DNA of 64,000 bases, from positions 43,446,873 to 43,510,872 of the forward strand of contig JACGWO010000003.1 of NCBI GenBank assembly GCA_034509735.1, given 5' to 3'. The first letter of the stretch is position 1. The number at the start of each line of letters is the position of its first letter. Below the pieces are notes generated by a model. That model had not been told where the DNA came from. It saw nothing but the letters and a program-made list of their open reading frames with translations, and ran no database searches. A program made the position numbers and the translations under genes. Shown one piece after another: positions 11,592 to 23,900 of the stretch. The stretch is from Sesamum alatum. Its lineage: Eukaryota > Streptophyta > Magnoliopsida > Lamiales > Pedaliaceae.

Positions 11592-13755
11592 TGTAGCACC
11601 CTCTAACGGCACTACGACTATATCTTCCCTAAATATCACACTTAATGCAAACCCTAATTATATGTATAATTAGGCACATAATGTAGCCCCTGTTGAGTAT
11701 ATATACACATAGTCTCATTATCACAACAAGAATATTTAATATCTCATCCGCAAGATCATATATACATATATATCAAGTACGTCAAAAATGAGACTATTAT
11801 AACTAGTTCACATGCTATTCTCGCCTTTAATTCAAAATGAGACTTCTATTTCTATTTACAAGGAGGAGAAAACTGCATACTGGCCCGACCTGACTGGGAT
11901 GCAAAATGTGGACCTAGCTGTCGTGAGTAGGCACAGCAAAATCTACACCTGAAATTATTAGCAGAGGGATGAGCCTGCAACTCCATAAGTAAATAACCGG
12001 TACCACTATACACGCACCTCAATTATATCAACAAGACAAAGACAAGCAACGTATATAATATAATCAACTTAATCAAAGCACATTTCATTTTATTTCTCCA
12101 CGTAGTCATTTAATAACACGATAACCAATCAAACTTATATTTTCCTAGTTGGCTTACCAAAAAGGTGATATAGTGTTTTTCTCCACCAACTCAACCTCAC
12201 TATTCATTCATATATATACATGAATCCCCTTGACATGCTACACAGGCTCATCAATCTCATTTCGCATCATAGCTCTTTCATTTCACATCATAGCTCTTTC
12301 ATTTCGCATCATAGCTCTTTTCATTTCGCATCATAGCTCTTTTCACATCGCATCATAGCTCTTTTCATTTCATTTTTCCATATAGGCTATTCAACAACAT
12401 CAAGGGGTATTCATATCATAATTACATTCAATTTCCATCACTCCCTCGATTCCACATATCACCGTTCTTGTAAGCCAACTAGCCACATAAAACCACATAG
12501 CAGCATTTTTCACGTACAAGCACATAACACTGGTATCAAACAGCCAATGACATATCTTCCTCATTTCATTTTCACGACATAATCATTTCAAAGTAATCAT
12601 TAACCACTCGTACAGTTCAAAATAGATTAGTCAAGCACGAATTAATCATAGGCTCACATAAAAGTAATATTATCAAGAAATGAAACATATACAAATAATA
12701 CTAATTATTTACGTACACAACGCTAACAGGAAAAAGGAACATATATAAGCAGCACTAATTATTTACTTACCTCGATCTTATACAGATTTAGCTAGCTGAT
12801 ATGAAGTCGTACGATCATCTACTTTATCCCCGTGTCCAATCATAAGGTATAATACGTATAATTAATATCTAGAATGTCAATTCCTAAATAAAATATTAAA
12901 TAGTATTTATATATATATATATTTCATCAATCTCTCAATATTTCATTAAACCCTCCATCCTATTATAACTACCATTCATAATAATAATTCTTGAATTATA
13001 TTTATCTCAAAATATACTTATCTTTACTAAATATAACATTTTCAAATATATTCTATAATATTTCTCAAATAAATTTTTCAACCCGATTAAACTAAGCCAA
13101 TCAATTGTAGAAATTAGTAAATCTAGTAAATTAAGCAGTTTAAGCTATTAATTATAACACCCCTAATTTAATTGAGACATTTAACCAGGCACTAATTATA
13201 AATACTCAAATTCATAAAATTTTCCGGTTAAACACTAAATCGAATAGTATAATTAACATTTAATAAATGCACTAATTATTTAATATTAATATACAATTAA
13301 CTAGAAATTTTAAAATATGCCTTAATTACCTCTTTCGCGGGAGCCGACGAAATGCTCAATTCCACTGCTAATTGGAATTAGGATAAACTTTTTGTCCATT
13401 ATTATATATATATATATATGTAAATTAAAAGTGGGGTGCTTTGTTATAATTTAGATACACGTGGCCCCCCCTAAAAGTGTATCTCCACTTTAGTGATTAT
13501 TATAATTTATATATAATTCTTTTTTTTTTTAATATATATATCATTTCTTTTATTGCTTTCAATAAAATTACAATTTTATACCTCAATTTATAATTTGACC
13601 TCAAGATTTTTTTTTTCGTAAAGCTCCAATTACACCGTTCAAGTCTCAATATAATCATAATTTAATCTATAATATATCTACTAATTAACTAAATTTTTTT
13701 TTTAATGATTATCAATTAACCCCATAATTATGTATAAAAATTTATGGGCGTCACA
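11592..13755 (-). repeat. LTR (5' LTR on the coding strand)
   Basis: 2164 bp, the partner of 4584-6754. It should hold the element's promoter. No TATA box was assigned with confidence because of the many AT tracts. Confidence 0.95.
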
Positions 13756-14000
13756 TTAAGGATTTAGAATGGATAGATTTCGAATTGCATTGTGTTTGAA
13801 TGGATGGATTTAAATATAAGGATTTTTCCAATCCCTCGTAACAAATTCTTTTATATTATAAAAAGTTTCAAATCCTACAATTATGAATTATGTTTTGACA
13901 AATATTGGTCACCTGCAACTTTTTTTTAATATAAAGTTATTTGAAATTATTTTCTTAAATCATTCACTTAAATCCAAAGCATTCATTCCAAATGTACCCT
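13756..14000. mobile_element. Right part of the MITE split by the gypsy insertion
   Basis: It continues the small element that begins at 4546. Its terminal part, aaatccaaagcattcattcc, is inverted relative to 4550-4575. It shares its sequence style with the MITE at 58085-58314. Confidence 0.5.
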
Positions 14001-14240
14001 AGATTCAAAATCCTTGAAATCTCTTATTTGAACATGTAAGAATTTGTGCAATGATTTCAAATTCATTTGGCTATCAATTCTACAATATTTCAAAATGACT
14101 TAAAATGACTCGATCAGTGAGTTGAACTTCAAATCAATCATACACAGGCTTAAAATATGACAGATCCAAAGAAGGATTGAAAACTCAATTATTTATTTTA
14201 CGAGCCAAACAAGTTAGACGAATTCCAACTCTGAACTCAA

Positions 14241-14885
14241 ATTCATCCATTCAAATGCACCCTCAAATTGTGTTTACACCAACACTTGTCATATAAAACC
14301 CTGGCGACATAAATATGATAGAAGACAAAATACTTCCACAAAGCGCTAAACACGATATTATAAAGTTCAAATCCATCAATTCAAATGCACTCTTAATTTT
14401 ACATAAGCACTTCTCATATAAAATCCTGATGACGGAAATATGATGGAAGACAAAATACTTTTAAAAAAGGGCTAAACGCAATATTATAAAGCTCAAATCC
14501 ATCAATCCAAATGTACCATTAAATTTTATTTACATATGCACTTCCCATATAAAACCTTGACAACATAAATATGATAAAAAGACAATACTTCCACAAAGGA
14601 CTAAACACAATATTATAAAGTTTAAATCCGTCAATCCAAATGCACCTTAAATTCTATTTATATCAACACTTCTCATATAAAACCCTAATGATAGAAATAT
14701 GATAGAAGACAAAATACTTCTAGAAAAGGACTAAACACAATATTATAAGCTCAAAACCATCAATTCAAATGCACTATTAAATTCTGTTTATAGCAGCAGT
14801 TCTCGTAACAAAACCTGAGGACATAAATATGATAGATGACAAAATACTTCCACAAAGGGTCTAAATACAATTTTATAAGTTCCAA
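14241..14885. repeat. Five-copy tandem repeat, ~127-bp unit
   Basis: Units begin near 14241, 14367, 14493, 14622 and 14752, each with a variant of tccatcaattcaaatgcac. Each continues with catataaaaccc, gacataaatatgatag, gacaaaatacttc and ctaaacacaatattataa. Copies differ by roughly 10-20 percent, so the array is not recent. The repeated start resembles the terminal sequence of the neighbouring MITE, suggesting the array grew from a MITE end (inference). Confidence 0.85.
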
Positions 14886-15057
14886 AAAACAAAATATAAT
14901 TATACTATTATAGGGGTATCTACATATAATTAACCCTAAAGTCTCTTTATATATATGGTCCTCACTGCATGTTGCCTGTCAAGACAGCCACAAATTTGGT
15001 CATGGAATGAGTGTCATCTGAGCAGCACACATATGTATGCAATTATTATAAATATAT

Positions 15058-15825
15058 AGGGAAAATACAAGGCACTCATAATATCAGGAATATTCAAAAA
15101 AATCCCTGTAAAAATTAAAGTAGCAATTACACTCTCTGTGTTATGAAATAAAGTTAAAAAAAAATACCTGACGCCAGGTTTTGTTATACACGCGCGTTGC
15201 CTGCGCTTGGACGTCTGAAAAATATGTTTTGTTGACAATTTTGCCCCTCTCTCTCCTTATATTACATATAATATATACAATATATAATTTAATAAATTTT
15301 AAAATAATAGATAAATATTTATTAAAAACAAAATATTATTTTATATAAATATATAATTATATTAATATTTAAAAAATACATATAATTATATAAACATATA
15401 GTTTAAAAAAAGAAAAGAAAAAAGAAAACGCGTCGCCGCTGCAGAGGAGGTCGCGACGAGGCGTCGTCGTCGCCCCCCTCTGCGGGTGGTGGGGGAAGGG
15501 GGGGAGGCGGTCGTGGGGTTGGGGGGGGGGGGGGGGCTGAGGGGATTGGGAGGGGCTTTTTTAAAACAAATAATATTGTATATAATAAAAATTTAATTCT
15601 ATATATTATAGATATTTATAGGAATATTTTAATTAAAATTCATTATAATATATTATATAAATATAGAATTTTAAATGTGAGGGGCATTTTAGTCATTATT
15701 CTTAAAACATATATCTAGGTTGATTAGGGGGCTGTGTGAGTCATTGTTCGCAATATAGGAGTGGTTTTTTATCTTAAAATTTTCATAAGGGAGTTTTTGA
15801 TATTTTTTCATACCATATAGCTAGG
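15058..15825. mobile_element. Possible non-autonomous DNA element with GC-rich core
   Basis: The left edge (gggaaaatacaaggcactca) and the right edge are loosely inverted, and both carry 'aaaaa..tccct' and 'gcccctc' words. Similar ends occur at 17715-17945 and 48305-48500. The middle (15426-15556) is strikingly GC-rich with a long G run. Ends and target duplication are uncertain. Confidence 0.35.
15426..15556. other. GC-rich block with long poly-G run
   Basis: A ~130-bp block rich in G and C stands in DNA that is otherwise strongly AT. It contains cgtcgtcgtcg, several runs of four to seven G and one run of more than 12 G near 15520. The plus strand could form G-quadruplexes. No reading frame is recognised. 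Confidence 0.7.
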
Positions 15826-16270
15826 GTCAAAATGAATTTAACCCTAAAATATATATGTATATATACACATATGACCTCATCATTTGGTTTCAACCTGTAA
15901 TAGAAAATCATATCCTCTTTTTGATTCTTATGTTATACCCAAGAGCCTGTCAGATTTGGATAATATATACATATATATATATATCTTCCCCATGTAGATG
16001 AATGACTTCAAATGCATTATGGCTCCTGATGTGTCCCAAGAACCACTATTCAAACCTACCTATGATTTTAATTTTAATTTAATTTTTGTCTCCATATTCG
16101 CAAACTGCCAAAGTTTTCATTTTAAGTAACTATATCACAGGAGAAATGGTCAAGTTGCACAAGAATGGCCTAGACTCTATTATGACTAGGTTTAGGAGTT
16201 TCAAGTGCTGTTTAAATAATTGATTACGAAAAAAAAAAAAGTGATTTTTATAGTAATAAATTTCAAAATA

Positions 16271-17082
16271 GGGTTAATTACACTTTAACCCCCTCTAAAA
16301 ATATAAAATTATATTTTTTCCTAAAAAAGTTTTAAAATTAGAACTTGCAGCCCATCCAAAAATCTACATTTAGATTTGACCTTCTTCCATTAAAGTTTGA
16401 ACAAAAATATTGACGTTACCATATATTACATGAATTTTAATTTTACCCCACATTTGATATTCGTTGTGATACTTTTATACTTAGATGGGGGGTAAACATA
16501 ATATATATAAAGTCAAAAGGATATGATTATAATAAAATATCATTCCCAGATTATAGTCAATGAACAAACGTAATCGCCTATGCATGGAAAAACTAATAAT
16601 TGTTTTGTAATTCCAGTATATATGGGTGAAGAGAACACCGTTATTCTATATATTTTTTGAAGCACTAGATGAAATACTTGAACAAGATATTTTAAGAAAT
16701 AGATGCAAAATAATGTTAACCTTACTTTATATATAGAAAGTAAAAAAAAAAAAAAAAAAAGAACCAAAAAAGATGACAATTTTTTCATTCATATATGAAT
16801 ACTTTTTATCTAATGGCTATAATTTTAATATATTATTTTATCAAAGTTACATTCTTTTGATTTGATATATGTTACATTTACCCCCTTACAAATATACAAA
16901 TATTACATGGGAATATTGAATGAGGATAAAATTAAAAAAATTTATATTTTTTTTATACTGATATCAATATTTTCCGTCCAAACTCTGATCGAAGGGGCTC
17001 GTGTAAACGGTAAATTTTGAAAAGTGTAATTCTCAAACTTTTTTTAGTTACTTTTTGGAAGGAGTATGTGTGTAATTAACCT
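16271..17082. mobile_element. MULE-type MITE, ~812 bp
   Basis: It starts gggttaattacac and ends gtgtaattaacct, with matching subterminal stretches in inverted order on both sides. The flanks carry the same 10 bp, tttcaaaata, at 16261-16270 and 17083-17092. TIRs plus a 9-10-bp target duplication fit the Mutator superfamily. There is no coding capacity. Confidence 0.75.
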
Positions 17083-17714
17083 TTTCAAAATAACTAATTT
17101 TAAAAAAATCGGAATTTCCTAAAAGCTTCAAATTTTGAATTTTGTAAAAATGTAAATCATTGAATTTTAACAGAAGTGGTTTAAATCATAATTTAACTTC
17201 GGAAGTGGTTAAAAGAGCTTCAAACGTTGGGCCAAACGCGCCCTAAATTTGACAACAACTCTCTTCCCCACCTTTTCGCCTGCAGAACTCAAGTTGACAG
17301 CTGGCCCTGAATTCATTGGGGAATTTTTTACTTTTTTTCTTTTTCTGATAATTACGTTATTACGTCAATATTTAAATAAATCAAACAAATGAACAATACA
17401 TCAATATAATTAAGTAATGAAAACTCAACCTGAACTGTTAGACCAAGAAATCATTGATTTAAGAAAATTTAGTATACACACTTACTTTGTCTTTAAATAT
17501 GTCGTGTTCAAGAAAAATATATGGCCAAGCTAAAATGTGATACGACGAACTCAATCAATCACTTGATAAACGTAATATGATTGACTACTCTTCTTAAAGA
17601 GTAAAAAGAATAATATACTATAAAACAAGTAAACCTGCGATTTGTGTTTGATTTCGGCAATTCAATCTGCGCCTCTGTGGAAATGAGATAGACGCGGTAC
17701 AAATATATCATACA

Positions 17715-17945
17715 TGGAAAAATGCAAGCAACTCCTATAATATTGTAAATAAATAATAATTTATCCCTCTGTATTATTTAAAATAAAGGATTTACCCCCT
17801 ATGTTTTTCAAAATGAAGCAATTTATCTCCCTGCCCAGAGGGGTAAATTACTTCATTTTAAAAAACATAAGGAGTAGATTACTATTTTCTTTTTTTATAG
17901 AAGGATAATTTGCTCCTTTGCAATATCACATGTCTAAATTGCATT
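17715..17945. repeat. Foldback MITE with a long hairpin
   Basis: The stretch ctatgtttttcaaaatgaag (near 17800) pairs with cttcattttaaaaaacataa (near 17853), extending to aatttatctccct/aggggtaaatt with a very short loop near 17842. The arms continue more loosely outwards. Transcription would give a hairpin RNA. Confidence 0.65.
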
Positions 17946-19496
17946 AAACTCTATTATTACATACATATTAATTGAACCAAGGGAGTAGCTTCCCATTTTC
18001 TTCTGTTCTTAGTTTGTATGTATGATATGGTTTCATCATGATTGTTTTTCTAGTGGGGTTGCTGATGTGGGGGGCTACATAATGATGTTGAGAATTCATA
18101 CAGATGTCCCGAAACCTCGAAATAAGGTCAAACGTGGCCAGATTCGCACCTTGTCTCTTTGGGTCGCAGGTCTAGTCTCAGTCCGACTTGAATTCAAATA
18201 TGTACAAATTCATGATGTCTATGTGAAACTGCACAGCTCATGAATACCATAAATACCCGAATATTCCAACCTTCATACTTTCTCTCCTGCGATGTGATGT
18301 GACCTTGCTAACTTAAGTATCAAAGTAATAATCGATTTTCACATGTTTCTTTCTTGCAGGACGGTCTCCAACTTACCTAAGCACTTTTGAGTATTTCTAG
18401 AATAGATTAAACCTATATTAAGCATTCCAAATCCAGGCATAGAACTGTGGCAATTTGAGTTTTGGGTGTTCATATAATTACAACACATCCCACTAGAGAG
18501 AATAGAGACATTTGAACCAACACTCTTTGTTGGAAGTAAAGTAGTAGATCAAGGTTATTTATTTTTTTCTGGATTTAAAGAATAGAAACTAATGATTAAT
18601 AAGCCACGTAAAGTGTTAAAATATGTTGTTGTTTGTAGTTGTAAACCACTGTATATTGATTAGACGGGAATCAGATGGACCCCTACCTGTTTATTCAAAT
18701 CAGCGATACAAGACAAGGGAGTGGAGCCACGATCCTCGTCATCTAAGTGAAAACTGCATAAGAAAAATCGACTGTGACCCTAACGGAGCTGGAAAAAGGG
18801 AAGGTCAATTTCTTGTGTTGTAGTGAATCTAAAAATAGTGTGCTTGTATGTGTGGTGTAAATGACTGCAAACCTGATAATGATGCTGCGCGCGGGTGGCC
18901 TCATGTCCAGCTAACTGTTTGTTGAATATGTGGGCTTCAAATGTAATTGAGACACCAACCATTCATCCCCAGCTCATGGAGCTGTCTGACTTTGGTTTTG
19001 AAACATCATGCATGGCCACAAAAACTATGACTTGTTAGGCTTTGTTCTCCACTTTGAGCTGCCACACCTATATAATGAATCTGCTGTAACAACTGTTTTG
19101 AGACCATCATATGTCAGTTCCTAGAAATGGGTGGGATTGTCTGATATCTTTCAAGCACTACAGGACGTTCCTGGAACCACCAGGAGGAGCAAAACTGAGG
19201 ACGTTGATGTATGAAAGATACGAAATCAAACCTGTAATTGACCGTGGAGTTGTCAAAAGTAGTTGGGTGCTACACCAATATTTATAGCTGCTTAGGAGAA
19301 GTAATTGACTCGCCAGGTGCTGACAGCTCCTACAAACTTCTCCATTGTGCAGCGAAGAAGCCTGCAGCCAACATTTGTTGATTATGAAGCGCAAACACCT
19401 GAAAATGTAGCCTGATTAGGACATGCCAATCTTGCATAAATAGTATGCATGTTTTTCTGTAAGCTATCCAGCCAACGCAAACCCAGGTGTTTGAAT
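17946..19496. other. Low-repeat DNA downstream of the host gene, no gene assigned
   Basis: This stretch is less AT-rich than its neighbours and has no clear transposon ends. On the minus strand an acceptor-like ttttcag near 19400 is followed by an open stretch VFALHNQQMLAAGFFAAQW ending in a stop near 19330. It might be an exon, but no partner exon was found. Short frames at 18022-18243 and 18623-18823 have no recognisable domain. Confidence 0.4.
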
Positions 19497-19504
19497 GTAA
19501 CAAG

Positions 19505-20489
19505 TAGACATGTCAATAGGTGGGTATTACCCGGACCCGGACTCGGACCCATTACTTCTATAATAGATTCGGACCCGGACCCAGACCCAGACCCATACTC
19601 ATTGTAATAAGTATTTTGAGTATGGGTAGAGTCTAGACTCAAAAATACCCGCGAGTATGGATCTTGAATGGGTAAAATCTAATATTATAAAAATTCATAA
19701 ATATTCCTTAACTTATAATCATTGAACTTGTAAATTTTTAATAGATTAATTGAGTCGATTTTACTTGTCATCTAAAATTCTTAATTTTTGTACATTTTTT
19801 TTTTTTTACTTTTACGTATTGGTATTTTGAAAAAGAAAAATTACCAGAGTTTTTCATCTTTATTTTTATAGTGACAATTGCGAATTAAATTTTTGATAAC
19901 ATTAATTGGAATCTAAAGTGATAAGTCAAGCTAAACTAATATATAGTACTAATAAAATGTGTTCAAATTTGAATTCTAAAACACTCATGAAATGAAAGTT
20001 GAATGGATTTTCAAATCAATAAAAAAATCATTTTAAAGTTAAAATATAATTTTCATACATTTTTCCTGTTGGTTATTTAATTTATGTTCCTATATCGAAT
20101 TTATGCTGATGTGTAATTGGTTAATATGATTCATTATTTGAACAAAGTCAATATCGTTATATATATTTCAACGATATTCAATTTGCATATGTTAAAAAAT
20201 CAATTATCTTTTAATTTGATTTATTGACAGTAAATTCATGAAATATATTTAATAAACTAATTTAGTAATATGTTTATGTGATATCATTTACAAAGAAACA
20301 TATATAATTAGTATATTCATTTTAATATGAAAGACACAATGGGTAAGACCCATAATTGACCCAATTAGTACGGATATATGAATGGGTAAGACCCAATGAG
20401 TATTCTATGGGTAGGATCCGAAAGTTACAACTATTGATATTTATCGGATCCGGATCCGGATAGGATAATACCCGCCCATCGACAGCCTA
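19505..20489. mobile_element. Non-autonomous hAT element, ~985 bp
   Basis: A perfect 8-bp target duplication, gtaacaag, flanks it (19497-19504 and 20490-20497). The ends are imperfect inverted repeats: left tagacatgtcaataggtggg, right on the reverse strand taggctgtcgatgggcgggt. Subterminal clusters of (c)ggaccc/ggatcc words lie at both ends. An 8-bp duplication and short imperfect TIRs are hAT features. No transposase frame is present. Confidence 0.85.
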
Positions 20490-20497
20490 GTAACAAG

Positions 20498-20923
20498 GTA
20501 GGCAATCAAGACTCACCTTTCACCACAAGAAATATGTGTCCTGTGAAATCAAGAAATCAGAGTCCTCTGAAATCAATACGAGCTACTGGCAAATTGATGA
20601 CTGGGTATAACATCTTAGGGTCATGAGTAAACCTCGCTAAATGGCTATACCATCAATTTTTGTCATTGTATCAAAATTAATCGGGCAGTCAGGAATAGAC
20701 ATGCAAAAAAGGATGCAAAAAGAGCATCAACGATGCCTGCCTGAACCAAAAAATGGAAGAAGGTCCAAGAAATTAAGAAACAAAAAAACTTTTTTTTCTT
20801 TTCCATTGCACATGGAGATCACATGGCACAAGAGCTACACCCACATATCTACATAACATATCTATGACAAGAACTGAAATCTACAAACAAAAAAAAGCTA
20901 CTGTCTTTTTTTATAAACCAAAA
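20498..20923. other. 3' flank / probable 3' UTR of the host gene
   Basis: About 430 bp lie between the stop codon of the minus-strand host gene and the hAT element. A-rich tracts are present. No separate gene was recognised. Confidence 0.4.
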
Positions 20924-23900
20924 TCAATCCAATCTAGCGTCACAACTAGATGGCCCAGACCCAGATGACTTCTCCCTGTTAGCAACCGAATTTTCTGTGC
21001 TGCTAGAATATCTTTTGCCCATACCGACACCCAATGATTTCTCTGACGAGAAAACCAACCCCACAGTGGCCAAGCAGCTGGAGGTAGCATCTATATCTCT
21101 TGTTCCACTATACAGACCCCTGCTTCCAGTAACAAGCATGCTTTGCTTGTCATCGCTGCTACTCAAGACAGAAGGAAACACCTCAAGCAGCTGTGGGCTG
21201 GGTTGGCTGGAGCTACTAATGAGCATGCGAAGCGTCTCTCTGGCACTTTTTTCTAGCGTGGATTCGAAATTTGGAAGTAGAGGGTCGACAAGATTTGAGT
21301 TTTCTTGGGAAATCCTAGTCGGGCCTGCACTGACCAGAAAGCCAGGGCCGGATGAACAGACATCAATCACTGGTATATGTACAATTGGGTCGCATGTCAA
21401 AGGGGTAAAAGTCGGGATCTGCTGTGAAGTTGGTAATCTGCCTAAAGGCTCAAGCAGAAGACTCGGAAAATCTAGAGGTGGAGCTTCTCCCAAGTTTAGG
21501 GATGGTTTTGAGGTCAAAAGAGCGGATGGCCCGGCAGCTGACAGCAGAGAAGAAAGCGGAGGCAGTGATAGTGATTCAGTTGATGAAGGCAGCTGGGGAT
21601 TTCTCAGTGTGTACTGCAGTGTTGATGCAACAGGAGGACACCAGCAGTAGTGAGGAGAAATATGAGACAGGCCTGAGGTAACCTGTTGCATCTTTTGGCC
21701 AGCAAGTGGATGCTCCCCAGATTTACTGAATGCATCTAAAAGGTTCAACGTAGCAAATGGGTGAATTCCATTTGTTTCAGGAAGTTCGTCTTTGTCAAAG
21801 CAATTAGACCTAGATAGATCAGCATGGTTAGCTGAAGTAAGAGACAAGCTGTCAACATGAGGAACATAATCGTCTGCAGTCTGCCTTGATTTTTCTCGGG
21901 CAGCAGTCCTAAAAGAAGACAAACTTTCCAGCAGGCCCTCTTTAAATGAACTGGACCTGGGACAGAGTTTGCCTTGATAGATCAGGTTTGTCTTTGATCC
22001 TCGACTGCAGCATGGTCGGAAACATGAACTCTCCTGACCATTAAATGAAGATTGGGGAAAATGAGATTCAGAATAATCAATTGAGCCATCTGAAGGAGTA
22101 GATGACAGAACAACACTAGTTACTGTTGATCCAGCAAGATAAGCTCGAAGATGAGTTGCGAAACAGTTCAGGCGTCCCTCACTAATTCCAGATAATTCAG
22201 CCAGCGAAGGTTTTCTCATAAGCAGATCCTTCATCTATGTGAAACAAGAAAGGGAAAGTATCAGGAAATATTTCAACTAAACAAGTGAACATGATATGAA
22301 TTATCTTACTGATCTTACCTTTCTGAGCAATTCAATTCCATGAAGTCTAGATTTCTCACAGCACCAAAAATATGAATCTACACCATTGGTTTTTATTAAG
22401 AAGGACCTTCCAGAGTTGTCTGCAGAAATCTTTTCAATTTCTATAGCAGCACACTGGACCTGAGAGCTTAATGTTGCTAACCTCTCCACCGAACCATCAT
22501 CTCCATTAAATGATATGCGCAAATCAGAAGTTGGTAGAAGTGTGAGACACAAATTCCCTCTGTTCAGATGATAGACCAACAGAAGGTTTAGAAAAGAACA
22601 ACCAGAAAGTGTGCAGAAGGAGATTAAAGTAAAAGCAGTGGTCATACATATCGACTACATTCACCCACCCCACCCCCTCCCTCCCCAGAGCATGATGAAC
22701 CACTTTAGGCTCCCGTAGTTGTAATAGTTAATTATTTCCTCTGATGCATCCACAGCAGGATATGTAAATTCCAGACAACCCACCACAAACTAGAAGATTT
22801 AGTTTAATATATATATGAACATATTCACCCATCTTCATTTTTCCTCTTCTCCTTCCCCATACATCCCAAGATTCAAAAAGGCTCAAAAGCCCCAACATAA
22901 GTATCTGACATTAAGTTACTGACTTATAAAGCAGTAACAAGAAGTCTGAATTCACGGATATGAGAAGTAAAAAATTAAGCATAAAATCTAACAGAAGTAA
23001 TGGAACAGAAAGCAAAACTAATGAAGGACAAATTAATAAACTAAAAAGAAAAACAAGAATGACAGGTATTAATCACACTAGAAAAATACTTTATTCAACA
23101 TGAAATAAGTCAACAAACTCTGGCAAAGGACGAATAATGTATTAACATAGGAGCATGAAGCTACCTTTACTTCTTCTTATTCAGAGATCATAATAGTACA
23201 CGCCCATTGCCCTACAAGTCAAAAGATATTTTCACTTGGAAAGATGAACAATGTTACCATTAACATACTAAAATACAGCATTCCTTGATAACTAGGGATC
23301 ACAAAATATACAGAGAACAGATAGAATTATGTCAACTGTAATCTAAATAGAGAAGAATCAATTGCATTTTAATGACTGCAGAGCATGAGAGCAGAATTAG
23401 AAACTTATTATTAAGTCAATGGACGAAGCACATTATAATAACCTGACATTACACCACAATACTGAAGCAGATAAATTTACTAAATTGCAGATCTCATGGT
23501 GATCAATATCACATAAGATCATCAGATAAGAGAAGCCACTACAATCTCCACTTATTACCAATATGAAACATATTTACCACACCAACCTTCTATGGTGTCT
23601 CCACATGTCATACTCACCTCCTAGTTATGAACAGTCATATCAAGAGGCAAGAATCTAGAGAGGATCCAGCATGCAGTGCCGATCAAGAGATCATTAAGGG
23701 ATGTCTGCAATTCATGTACAAGACACTCAAAATAGGAACCCTAAACAAGTTTAGGGATCAGGCAAGACAGTATAACAATCTATTCCTATGAGTCATTAGC
23801 AGGGAAAGAGACAATTATGTGCGCAAAAATAATAACCAGTTAGAAAATATTAGCATTTGCTAGACAAGAACAACATCAATAGGCATCCATGAGCAAATAC

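Larger units (their letters stand above)
4584..13755 (-). mobile_element. Full-length Ty3/gypsy chromovirus LTR retrotransposon (Tekay/Del-like)
   Basis: Two direct LTRs (4584-6754 and 11592-13755) flank a minus-strand gag-pol. The 5-bp target duplication ttaag is at 4579-4583 and 13756-13760. On the coding strand the LTR starts TGTGACGCCC and ends GGTGCTACA. A primer binding site matching initiator tRNA-Met follows the 5' LTR and a purine tract precedes the 3' LTR. The domain order is gag, zinc knuckle, protease, RT, RNase H, integrase and a chromodomain-like tail, which is the chromovirus order. By eye the LTRs differ at about 14 substitutions plus several short indels, implying a recent insertion. 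The coding region nevertheless carries about seven frameshifts and a stop. Confidence 0.95.

Noticed and set aside
18022..18243. 73-codon open frame on plus
   Set aside because: No recognisable domain, no splice partners and no codon bias. Probably chance.
20997..21650. 217-codon plus-strand frame
   Set aside because: It lies wholly antisense to the last exon of the host gene, whose frame and splice sites are consistent. A shadow frame.
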